A stretch of 31,114 nucleotides of DNA from Parvicella sp041583015 (lineage in GTDB: Bacteria; Bacteroidota; Bacteroidia; Flavobacteriales_D; Parvicellaceae). Below are positions 25,471-31,114 of this stretch, in pieces. Location: positions 1 through 31,114 of the forward strand of contig JBFHGR010000031.1 of assembly GCA_041583015.1 (NCBI GenBank), in the 5' to 3' direction. The notes under the pieces are model-generated. The model was not told the origin of the DNA, did no database searches, and worked only from the letters and a program-made list of their open reading frames with translations. The position numbers were made by a program, and so were the translations under genes. Numbering within the stretch: the stretch's first letter is position 1; every line of letters begins with the position of its first letter.

Positions 25471-25845
25471 ATGACAGATAAAGAAAAACTTTACGAAGTA
25501 ATGGGCGAATTGATTTATGCCATTGCTATGGCTGATGGAGAAATTCAAGAGAGTGAGAAAAAAGCCATTGATGACATTCTAAAAAATCACAAATGGGCGT
25601 CTAACATTAAGTGGTCTTTTGACTATGAAAAAGAACATCATCATTCTGTTAGAGAGGTATATCACAAAGTAATGAGTTACTGCATTAATCATGGTCCTTC
25701 TGAAGAGTATATAGAATTTGTTGACGTAATGATTCGTGTAGCAGAGGCTAGCAACGGCATAGATGAAGAAGAAATGTCTTTGATTAATGAATTTTCGTTT
25801 AAATTGAGTGAGAAATTTCAAGAAGACCTGGATCAATTGCATTAA
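25471..25845 (+). CDS. TerB-like (tellurite resistance family) helical protein
   Basis: This 124-residue cytoplasmic protein is related to the TerB/DjlA-type helical domain. Two copies of the family's acidic loop are visible: MADGEIQESEKKAI (about 20-33) and ASNGIDEEEMSLI (about 93-105). These loops bind metal in characterised TerB proteins. The central part is His/Lys-rich (KEHHHSVREVYHKV). Many Bacteroidota proteins of this kind have no link to tellurite, and none is implied here. It starts 12 bases after paaC, and its TAA overlaps the nth ATG as TAATG. It therefore lies between a catabolic complex and a repair gene without an obvious role in either. Confidence 0.75.
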   Translation: MTDKEKLYEVMGELIYAIAMADGEIQESEKKAIDDILKNHKWASNIKWSFDYEKEHHHSVREVYHKVMSYCINHGPSEEYIEFVDVMIRVAEASNGIDEEEMSLINEFSFKLSEKFQEDLDQLH

Positions 25846-26489
25846 TGACAAAATCTCAAAAAGTTCAATATGTTATTGATGAGTTAGAAAAACTCTATCC
25901 TGAAACTCCAGTTCCTCTAGATCATAAAGATCCATATACATTATTGGTTGCGGTATTACTTTCTGCGCAATGCACGGATGTACGAGTCAATCAAGTTACA
26001 CCTCATCTTTTTGCCAAAGCAGACAATCCATTTGACATGATCAAATTGGAAGTAGAGGAAATAAAACAAATCATTAGACCTTGCGGTTTATCTCCTAAAA
26101 AATCTCAAGCCATATACGACCTTTCTCATATTTTAATAGATAAATATGACGGAGAAGTTCCAAAAGAAATGGAATTACTTGAAGAGTTGCCAGGCGTTGG
26201 ACACAAAACTGCATCGGTAGTTGTTTCGCAAGCATTTGGTATTCCTGCGTTTCCAGTGGACACGCATATTCATAGATTAATGTACAGATGGAATTTAACC
26301 AATGGTAAAAATGTAACTCAAACTGAGAAAGATGCCAAGCGATTGTTTCCCAAAGAAACCTGGAATAAACTCCATCTTCAAATAATATTTTACGGAAGAG
26401 AATACTCGCCAGCAAGAGGAGCAAAAAAAGATAAAGACTATATTACAATGGCTATTGGAAGGAAAGAATCCATTGCTGAATTGAAATAG
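25845..26489 (+). CDS. nth: endonuclease III-like DNA glycosylase lacking the iron-sulfur cysteines
   Basis: This is a base-excision repair glycosylase/AP lyase for oxidised pyrimidines. It carries the helix-hairpin-helix ELPGVGHKTASVV with catalytic Lys121, and FPVDTHIHRL with catalytic Asp139. The N-terminal LLSAQCTDVRVN (about 39-49) is also canonical. In most endonuclease III proteins a C-x6-C-x2-C-x5-C set near the C-terminus holds a [4Fe-4S] cluster. Here that region reads FYGREYSPARGAKKDKDYI and has no cysteine; the only cysteines are at 43 and 80. The 214-residue length is otherwise normal. It starts on the TerB-like stop (TAATG) and ends exactly where the convergent SixA-like gene begins. 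Confidence 0.93.
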   Translation: MTKSQKVQYVIDELEKLYPETPVPLDHKDPYTLLVAVLLSAQCTDVRVNQVTPHLFAKADNPFDMIKLEVEEIKQIIRPCGLSPKKSQAIYDLSHILIDKYDGEVPKEMELLEELPGVGHKTASVVVSQAFGIPAFPVDTHIHRLMYRWNLTNGKNVTQTEKDAKRLFPKETWNKLHLQIIFYGREYSPARGAKKDKDYITMAIGRKESIAELK

Positions 26490-26975
26490 TTAAATCTCTT
26501 TTGGTGAAATTACGCATTTCAAAATACCAGTTCCACTAACCAGCGCTTTCCAATCGTCCAAATCAAAAGAAATCCTTGCTACGCAACAAGTTTTTAATTC
26601 AATAAATTCTTCCGTTAAATAATTTACCAAATCACTTATTCCTGGATTGTGGCCAAATACAAAAAGCGTATTTACCTCATTGGAAACTTCCCAAATAACC
26701 CTTACCATTTCTTTGGCAGAAGCGTGATAGAGCTTGTTATTTTCTTGAATATTACTTAAATCATAACCTATTTCATTGGCAATTAATCTTGCGGTAGAAA
26801 TTGCTCTATTCGCATCGCTGGAAATGATTAAATCGGGGGACAATTCTTTTTGAACTAAATGCTTTCCCATTTTTGGGGCATCTTTTCTCCCTCTTTCATT
26901 CAAAGGTCTTTCAAAATCTTGAACTCCTTGATGCCAATCTGACTTGGCGTGCCTAATTAGATAAAGTGTTTTCAT
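26490..26975 (-). CDS. SixA-like histidine phosphatase
   Basis: This is a 161-residue phosphoglycerate-mutase-like phosphatase. The catalytic RHAKSDW motif is at residues 8-14 with His9 as the phosphate acceptor, and the second catalytic His lies in VFGHNPGISDLV. DFERPLNERGRKDAPKMG is typical of the SixA branch, whose E. coli member acts on phosphohistidine in signalling or PTS proteins. A GTG one codon upstream (26978) is open, but the ATG at 26975 gives the standard MKTLYLIRHAKS start. The start overlaps the 3' end of the alpha/beta hydrolase gene by 23 bases, so translation is coupled. Confidence 0.9.
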   Translation of the reverse strand: MKTLYLIRHAKSDWHQGVQDFERPLNERGRKDAPKMGKHLVQKELSPDLIISSDANRAISTARLIANEIGYDLSNIQENNKLYHASAKEMVRVIWEVSNEVNTLFVFGHNPGISDLVNYLTEEFIELKTCCVARISFDLDDWKALVSGTGILKCVISPKEI

Positions 26976-27753
26976 CACAATTATTTATAAAATTTACCAA
27001 TGCTTCTTTACTCTCATCGAATGACTCAACATATCCCATATGACCAGTGTCCAATGTCACTAATTTTATGTTACTGTCTTTTGTTTGCTCCACAATACTT
27101 TCATACTTCACTGTATTATCATATCGACCTGCAATTATTTGAATAGGCACCTCTGTTTTTCTAACCAAATTAACATAGTTTTTCCTTAGCCTCATACCCC
27201 TAAGGCTTCCTTTAGCGCCTTGAATAGGTGTTTGCTGCGCAATGGCTTGAAGTTCTTTTACCGCTTCGGGAAATCGCTTTAAATTAGGTTCGTGAAAAAG
27301 GTTCTCTATAGCTGCGTCAATAAAAACCAGTGGAGACCTATCAAAAACCTTTACCGCAAGTAATCTATCTTTCTTTTTTTGTGGGGTATCATCCTTAGCT
27401 GTACTATTAAAAAGTGTTAAACTTTTGACCAATTCACGCTTTTGATGGAGCACCTCTAAACCAACATACCCACCCATAGAATGCCCTACAAAATGTGCAG
27501 TAGAAATGTTTTCTTTTTTTAAAACGTCCAACACTAACTCAGCTATAAAATCCATACCTATAACTTCTCGAACAATAGTTGATTTTCCATGTCCAGGCAA
27601 ATCAATTCGTATTACTTTATACTGAGTTATAAAAGCAGGCATTAATGCATTCCAAACTTCCATATTTCCTAAAAAACCATGTAATAAAACTACTGTTCCA
27701 CGAACATCTTCCCCCTCTATCTTATAATTTATTTCACTATTTACCTCTTTCAC
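26953..27753 (-). CDS. alpha/beta hydrolase
   Basis: This is a 266-residue alpha/beta hydrolase of unknown substrate. The oxyanion region is VVLLHGFLGNMEVW and the nucleophile elbow is GHSMGG with Ser92. The acid is probably Asp212 in AGRYDNTV, and the base His238 in LDTGHMGYVES. IDLPGHGKS is also standard. The only usable start is the GTG at 27753: a TAA lies immediately upstream in frame, and the first internal ATG is at residue 31, beyond the first catalytic motif. A TATTTTTG promoter element lies 35 bases upstream on the minus strand. It resembles MenH/YbfF-type esterases, but no neighbour points to a pathway. Confidence 0.85.
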   Translation of the reverse strand: MKEVNSEINYKIEGEDVRGTVVLLHGFLGNMEVWNALMPAFITQYKVIRIDLPGHGKSTIVREVIGMDFIAELVLDVLKKENISTAHFVGHSMGGYVGLEVLHQKRELVKSLTLFNSTAKDDTPQKKKDRLLAVKVFDRSPLVFIDAAIENLFHEPNLKRFPEAVKELQAIAQQTPIQGAKGSLRGMRLRKNYVNLVRKTEVPIQIIAGRYDNTVKYESIVEQTKDSNIKLVTLDTGHMGYVESFDESKEALVNFINNCDENTLSN

Positions 27754-27788
27754 TTAGTTAATGTTAATGGTTTGTTAAGATTTTAATT

Positions 27789-27796
27789 CAAAAATA
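27789..27796 (-). promoter_or_regulatory. Bacteroidota -7 element TATTTTTG before the alpha/beta hydrolase
   Basis: The minus strand reads TATTTTTG (TAnnTTTG), 35 bases before the GTG start of the hydrolase. It lies 10 bases from the -33 element of the divergent Lrp promoter. Confidence 0.4.
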
Positions 27797-27805
27797 AAAT
27801 AAAAT

Positions 27806-27835
27806 TTTGTTTAAAGCCTTTTTTTAATATATTTG
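27806..27835 (+). promoter_or_regulatory. complete Bacteroidota promoter (-33 TTTG, -7 TATATTTG) for the Lrp gene
   Basis: TTTG at 27806-27809 is followed after 18 bases by TATATTTG at 27828-27835, an exact TAnnTTTG. The -7 element ends 24 bases before the ATG at 27860. This is the best promoter in the window because both elements and the spacing fit. Confidence 0.6.
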
Positions 27836-27859
27836 TTTACAATCAAATTCCCGTTCAGT

Positions 27860-28345
27860 ATGAAAATAGACATAATAGATTTGAAGATTTTGAAAGAGTT
27901 ACAAGAGAACTCCAAAATTACGAACATTGAATTAAGTAAAAAAATTGGTCTGTCTGCTGCTCCAACACTAGGAAGAGTTCAAAAATTAGAAAAGTCTGGA
28001 CTAATTGAAAGTTACCATGCAAAAGTAAATATGGCGCACCTAGATTTAGGTTTTACAGCTTTAATTCAGGTTTCATTAACTAGGCAAATCAGCAATGCTA
28101 TTCAGAACTTTATCAAAGAAATAAATAACATCGATAGCATAGTTGAATGTTATCAATTGACGGGTAATTTTGATTATCAATTGAAGGTTATTGTAAAAGA
28201 TATTCCAGCGTTTGATAGGCTAATTACAGACAAATTAAGTAAGATTGAAGAAATTAGACAAATGCAAACCTTAGTGGTGCTTTCTACTGTAAAATCTTCT
28301 CCAGTTTTGCCTATTAACTACGGAAAATCCAAAGCAAAAAAATAA
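27860..28345 (+). CDS. Lrp/AsnC family transcriptional regulator
   Basis: This is a 161-residue regulator of the feast/famine family. The N-terminal winged helix-turn-helix reads DLKILKELQENSKITNIELSKKIGLS with SAAPTLGRVQKLEKSGLI as the recognition part. A RAM ligand-binding domain (about 65-140; FTALIQVSL, VECYQLTGNFDYQLKVIVKD) follows, and a basic tail ends in KSKAKK. The ATG at 27860 is chosen over a TTG at 27833 because the latter lies inside the -7 element. It is divergent from the alpha/beta hydrolase. Lrp-type regulators often sense amino acids and control themselves, so control of the nearby tyrosine/tryptophan genes is possible but not shown. Confidence 0.93.
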   Translation: MKIDIIDLKILKELQENSKITNIELSKKIGLSAAPTLGRVQKLEKSGLIESYHAKVNMAHLDLGFTALIQVSLTRQISNAIQNFIKEINNIDSIVECYQLTGNFDYQLKVIVKDIPAFDRLITDKLSKIEEIRQMQTLVVLSTVKSSPVLPINYGKSKAKK

Positions 28346-28698
28346 TGGATATCGAAACTTTACGGGATTACTGTCTTTCTCTTGACCATACCACAGAAGA
28401 GTTTCCTTTTGATGACAAAACTTTAGTTTTTAAAGTAGCAGGAAAAATGTTTGCATTGACAAATATTGATGAATTCAAAAGTGTAAACCTCAAGTGCGAG
28501 CCAGAACGAGCTATTTCCTTACGTGAACAATACCCATGTGTAAAGCCGGGATTTCACATGAATAAAAAACATTGGAACACTGTAGAAATGGACAATTCCA
28601 TTAGTGATCAAATGATTTATTTATGGGTACGAGAATCTTATGACTTGGTAGTGGACACATTAACCAAAAAAATAAAAGTAGAATTAGGTTTAATTTAA
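28345..28698 (+). CDS. MmcQ/YjbR family protein
   Basis: This is a 117-residue protein of the MmcQ/YjbR family (CyaY-like fold, with suggested DNA binding but no established role). Diagnostic parts are MDIETLRDYCLSLDHTTEEFPF, the LVFKVAGKMFALTNI strand pair, VNLKCEPERAISLREQYPCVKPGFHMNKKHW and SYDLVVDTLTKK. The start overlaps the last base of the Lrp gene stop (TAATG), and its own stop overlaps the ung start in the same way, so lrp-yjbR-ung form one tightly coupled unit. Confidence 0.88.
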   Translation: MDIETLRDYCLSLDHTTEEFPFDDKTLVFKVAGKMFALTNIDEFKSVNLKCEPERAISLREQYPCVKPGFHMNKKHWNTVEMDNSISDQMIYLWVRESYDLVVDTLTKKIKVELGLI

Positions 28699-29363
28699 TG
28701 TCGATACAAATACATAACAGTTGGAAAAAACATCTTAAAGATGAATTTGAAAAGCCTTATTTTAAAACACTTACCCAATTCGTAAAAAACGAATACAAAA
28801 CAAAAACCATCTATCCACCAGGTCCGCAAATATTTGCCGCGTTTGATAGATGTCCCTGGGAAAATGTGAAAGTGGTTATCATTGGTCAAGACCCTTACCA
28901 TGGACCAAATCAAGCCAACGGATTGTGTTTCTCTGTAGCAGATGGCATTCCACATCCACCATCATTGAAGAATATTTTTAAGGAATTACAAACAGATTTA
29001 GGTTTGGACATTCCCACTTCTGGCAATCTAGAAAGATGGGCAGATCAAGGAGTGCTAATGCTCAACGCTACGCTTACTGTAGAAGCTCACAAGGCAGGTT
29101 CACATCAAAATAAAGGGTGGGAAACTTTCACAGATGCAGTCATTCAAAAAATCTCCAACGAAAAAGAAGGAGTTGTCTTTTTACTTTGGGGTGGTTATGC
29201 CCAAAAGAAAGGCAGAAAAATAGATGCAACTAAACATCATATTCTAAAATCTGGTCATCCTTCTCCTCTGAGTGCTAATCGTGGTTTTTGGTTTGGGAAC
29301 AAGTGTTTTAGCGAGACAAATTCTTACTTAAAATCTCAAAATCAGAAAGAAATAGAGTGGTAA
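28698..29363 (+). CDS. ung: uracil-DNA glycosylase, family 1
   Basis: Ung removes uracil from DNA. It has 221 residues, normal for the family. The catalytic water-activating motif GQDPYHGPNQANGLCFSV is at 63-80 with Asp65, the uracil-binding Asn is in MLNATLTV (Asn123), and the minor-groove loop GHPSPLSA is at 186-193 with His187. The start codon overlaps the stop of the YjbR-like gene (TAATG). It is the last gene of the lrp-yjbR-ung unit. No hairpin terminator is seen in the 70 bases before the tRNA. Confidence 0.98.
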   Translation: MSIQIHNSWKKHLKDEFEKPYFKTLTQFVKNEYKTKTIYPPGPQIFAAFDRCPWENVKVVIIGQDPYHGPNQANGLCFSVADGIPHPPSLKNIFKELQTDLGLDIPTSGNLERWADQGVLMLNATLTVEAHKAGSHQNKGWETFTDAVIQKISNEKEGVVFLLWGGYAQKKGRKIDATKHHILKSGHPSPLSANRGFWFGNKCFSETNSYLKSQNQKEIEW

Positions 29364-29404
29364 AATTACTCTTTTTAACATTCTCCAAATTTTCAAATTT
29401 ATTC

Positions 29405-29412
29405 TATTTTTG
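29405..29412 (+). promoter_or_regulatory. Bacteroidota -7 element TATTTTTG before tRNA-Pro
   Basis: TATTTTTG matches TAnnTTTG and ends 21 bases before the mature tRNA 5' end, a suitable spacing for a short leader. No -33 TTTG is evident. Confidence 0.45.
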
Positions 29413-29433
29413 CACCCAACAAACACTTAATAT

Positions 29434-29506
29434 CGGGATGTAGCTCAGTTGGTAGAGTGCACGTCTGGGGGGCGTGAGGCCGCAGGTTCAAGTCCTGTCA
29501 TCCCGA
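29434..29506 (+). tRNA. tRNA-Pro (anticodon GGG)
   Basis: The 73 bases fold as a full cloverleaf. The acceptor CGGGATG pairs with CATCCCG, and the first base C is typical of proline tRNAs. The D stem is GCTC/GAGT. The anticodon stem CACGT/GCGTG holds the loop CTGGGGG, so the anticodon is GGG (reads CCC and CCU). The variable loop is AGGCC, and the T stem GCAGG/CCTGT holds TTCAAGT. The discriminator is A. CCA is not encoded, so it must be added after transcription. Confidence 0.97.
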
Positions 29507-29508
29507 CA

Positions 29509-31114
29509 TTATTGCTTCAAAACTTTACCGCTACCAAACATTCCGCCTTTTTCAGAATAAATATAATAATGATAGAGTCCATCCGCTTGATTGGAAATAT
29601 CCACAGTTTCTTTTCCATTGTAAATGTTCACTGTTTTTACAATTTGACCTGAAGCATTAAATAATATCATCTGGTATTCTTCCGTATCTGCCAATTCAAT
29701 TGTAAATATCCCTGTTGCAGGATTTGGATAAACAGTGTGACTAATTTGTTGTATTTGCTCCTCTACTGAAACTGATGGGTACAATGCAAACTGATACAAA
29801 GGGTTTCCATTGTTCAAAGTATCCGTAAAAGCATAGGAATACTTTTGATGAGGATGAGCATTTCTTATATCTAAGGTCACATCACTAGATAGAAAAGTTT
29901 GATTTTCTCTCACTAAAGGAATGGTAAGCCAGGTACAAGAACGCCAAATTCTTAAAAAGTTAATCGTTGTAAAAGTTTCATTCATCATGCTGTCTAGCCA
30001 AGCTCCTTCATCATAAAAACCTTGATTCAAGGCCATATTTGAAGCACTTGTTTGTCTTTTAGAGTAATTTCCAAAAACAAAGACATAGTGTTTTCCTCCA
30101 AAAATTTCATTTCCAGCAGAATCATACTTCACACTTGTAGGATTAAACCACATGTCATTTCCGTTATCATTTGTCAGGTCTGAAGCTTCTCCGAAGGCAA
30201 TATTTAATCTTTCCCCCGTTTCTATGTCAATAGCATATCCAGGAAACCAACTCATACCTGTTCCAGAAACTTCATCATTTCCATTTTTATCTTTGCTTGG
30301 AGCGTGTTTTATTCCCAAGTACCCATCTCCATAAGGATTACTGCTTGGGTCAAAAGATGTTTCTAGTACTGGGCTTCTTGTCCATTTTGTTTGGTCATTG
30401 GTGTAAACCAAACGAATACTAGATGCATTTTTTGTTCCATTAGAACTAAAGACGGAATTACTAATTGGCTGCATAACTTGCCCAAGACCTGTTGCTCCAA
30501 GTCCAAAAGGAGCAATTGTTCCCTCAAAAACATGTTCAAAAACTTCTTCATTGTCTAGGCCGACTCTATCCACGTAAAATTTAGCCAGACCGGTTGTATC
30601 ACTTAATGTACCCGATCTAATCCAGTTTTGCGGTGTAGCAATATCTCTATCTTCTAATCCAGATAACCAATCAATATTTGGAGAAGCATATTGCTTTTTT
30701 TGACTTAAAAGACTTGTGGCTTTAGCATATGTTCCGTTGTACTCATTAAAATTTACCGTTACTGCCACACCCCATTGTGGAATAACTTGTCTGTTATTTT
30801 GATTTAAAGTCATGTTAGAATAAACAGTATCCATCCCTCCTATTTCATACATTTTCCATCCTGAAAGTGAGTCAACACCATCAAATGCAATTTGATAATC
30901 TGCACTTGGTACCATAGTAGGATCAACTATCTCTACTTTTATGGGTGCATAACCCCCTTCATAAACAGGTTGAATAATTCTATTTGAATCTTGCGCAAAC
31001 ATTTCATCAATACTACTTTGCTTTAATATCAATTCATTGCCTCCATTTCCTTCTCCTTCTATTCTTATGATATCTACTGTTCCAAGGTTTAGCATATCGG
31101 TAGATATAACTACA
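29509..31114 (-). CDS. T9SS type A sorting domain-containing secreted protein, 5' partial
   Basis: This is the C-terminal 535 or so residues of a secreted or surface protein. The frame remains open past the ATG at 31095 to the window edge (reading VVISTD before it), so the gene continues beyond. The last roughly 75 residues form a T9SS type A sorting domain: VYPNPATGIFTIEL, QMILFNASGQIVKTVNI, DISNQADGLYHYYIYSEKG and the terminal basic SGKVLKQ. Outer-membrane translocation by the Por machinery is expected. The large upstream part, rich in Asn, Asp, Ser and aromatic residues (e.g. GMDTVYSNMTLNQNNRQ, WFPGYAIDIETGERLNIAFGE), shows no domain I recognise. The stop lies two bases from the convergent tRNA-Pro. 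Confidence 0.88.
   Translation of the reverse strand, partial: VVISTDMLNLGTVDIIRIEGEGNGGNELILKQSSIDEMFAQDSNRIIQPVYEGGYAPIKVEIVDPTMVPSADYQIAFDGVDSLSGWKMYEIGGMDTVYSNMTLNQNNRQVIPQWGVAVTVNFNEYNGTYAKATSLLSQKKQYASPNIDWLSGLEDRDIATPQNWIRSGTLSDTTGLAKFYVDRVGLDNEEVFEHVFEGTIAPFGLGATGLGQVMQPISNSVFSSNGTKNASSIRLVYTNDQTKWTRSPVLETSFDPSSNPYGDGYLGIKHAPSKDKNGNDEVSGTGMSWFPGYAIDIETGERLNIAFGEASDLTNDNGNDMWFNPTSVKYDSAGNEIFGGKHYVFVFGNYSKRQTSASNMALNQGFYDEGAWLDSMMNETFTTINFLRIWRSCTWLTIPLVRENQTFLSSDVTLDIRNAHPHQKYSYAFTDTLNNGNPLYQFALYPSVSVEEQIQQISHTVYPNPATGIFTIELADTEEYQMILFNASGQIVKTVNIYNGKETVDISNQADGLYHYYIYSEKGGMFGSGKVLKQ

Noticed and set aside
25471..25845. Tellurite resistance locus
   Set aside because: Only one TerB-like domain is present, with no TerA, TerC, TerD or TerZ, so the name would mislead.
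26953..27753. Kynurenine formamidase that would fill the tryptophan pathway gap
   Set aside because: The alpha/beta hydrolase is on the opposite strand, in a different unit with sixA, and has only general hydrolase motifs.
29449..29652. Open frame across the tRNA
   Set aside because: It runs through the tRNA-Pro and then antisense to the T9SS gene, so it is not a protein gene.
1..31114. Prophage, insertion sequence, integron or CRISPR array
   Set aside because: No transposase, integrase, phage structural gene, cas gene or regular spacer-repeat pattern was seen on either strand.

Overview
This is a 31.1 kb AT-rich chromosomal window from a member of the Bacteroidota, most likely order Flavobacteriales (inference). 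The evidence is a type IX secretion (T9SS) type A sorting domain, a GLPGLI-family protein beside a CarboxypepD_reg/plug/beta-barrel outer-membrane protein, several TAnnTTTG promoter elements of the Bacteroidota type, A-rich start contexts without Shine-Dalgarno sequences, and aromatic degradation enzymes typical of marine flavobacteria. No transposase, integrase, phage gene or CRISPR array is visible.

Layout. (1) 1-2207, + strand: the 3' end of a SAM methyltransferase, tsaE, and an alanine-dehydrogenase-like protein. (2) 2209-8710, - strand: an outer-membrane beta-barrel protein followed by an overlapping GLPGLI gene, and, upstream of these, a lytic transglycosylase followed by a TPR/coiled-coil/transmembrane/SpoIIE phosphatase. 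(3) 8928-12304, + strand: a redox cluster with a DsbD carrying an extra C-terminal copy of its N-terminal (alpha) domain, then two stand-alone alpha-domain proteins, giving four copies in 3.4 kb. (4) 12297-16067, - strand: pheT followed by a glycerolipid acyltransferase that starts at TTG just after the pheT stop. (5) 16307-17272, +: an outer-membrane barrel protein. (6) 17357-26489, +: a co-directional run of hmgA, hpd, a four-helix-bundle gene, haaO, kmo, kynA, paaA, paaB, paaC, a TerB-like gene and nth. It covers tyrosine breakdown through homogentisate, tryptophan breakdown through kynurenine and 3-hydroxyanthranilate, and the core of phenylacetyl-CoA epoxidase. (7) 26490-27753, -: a SixA-like phosphatase overlapping an alpha/beta hydrolase. 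(8) 27860-29363, +: an Lrp/AsnC regulator, a YjbR-like protein and ung. (9) tRNA-Pro(GGG), then the 3' part of a T9SS-secreted protein on the - strand that runs off the window.

The central theme is aerobic aromatic catabolism. Hpd makes homogentisate and HmgA opens its ring. KynA, Kmo and HaaO convert tryptophan-derived intermediates toward aminocarboxymuconate semialdehyde. PaaA/B/C form the oxygenase core for phenylacetyl-CoA. Several needed partners are not in the window: kynurenine formamidase, kynureninase, maleylacetoacetate isomerase, fumarylacetoacetase, and PaaD, PaaE and PaaK. The most unusual structures are the four-copy DsbD alpha-domain cluster, a nested direct/inverted repeat element between paaA and paaB, and a four-helix-bundle gene lodged inside the catabolic run between related flanking sequences.

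No gene-free stretch exceeds 300 bases. The largest gaps (8711-8927 and 16068-16306) hold divergent promoters.
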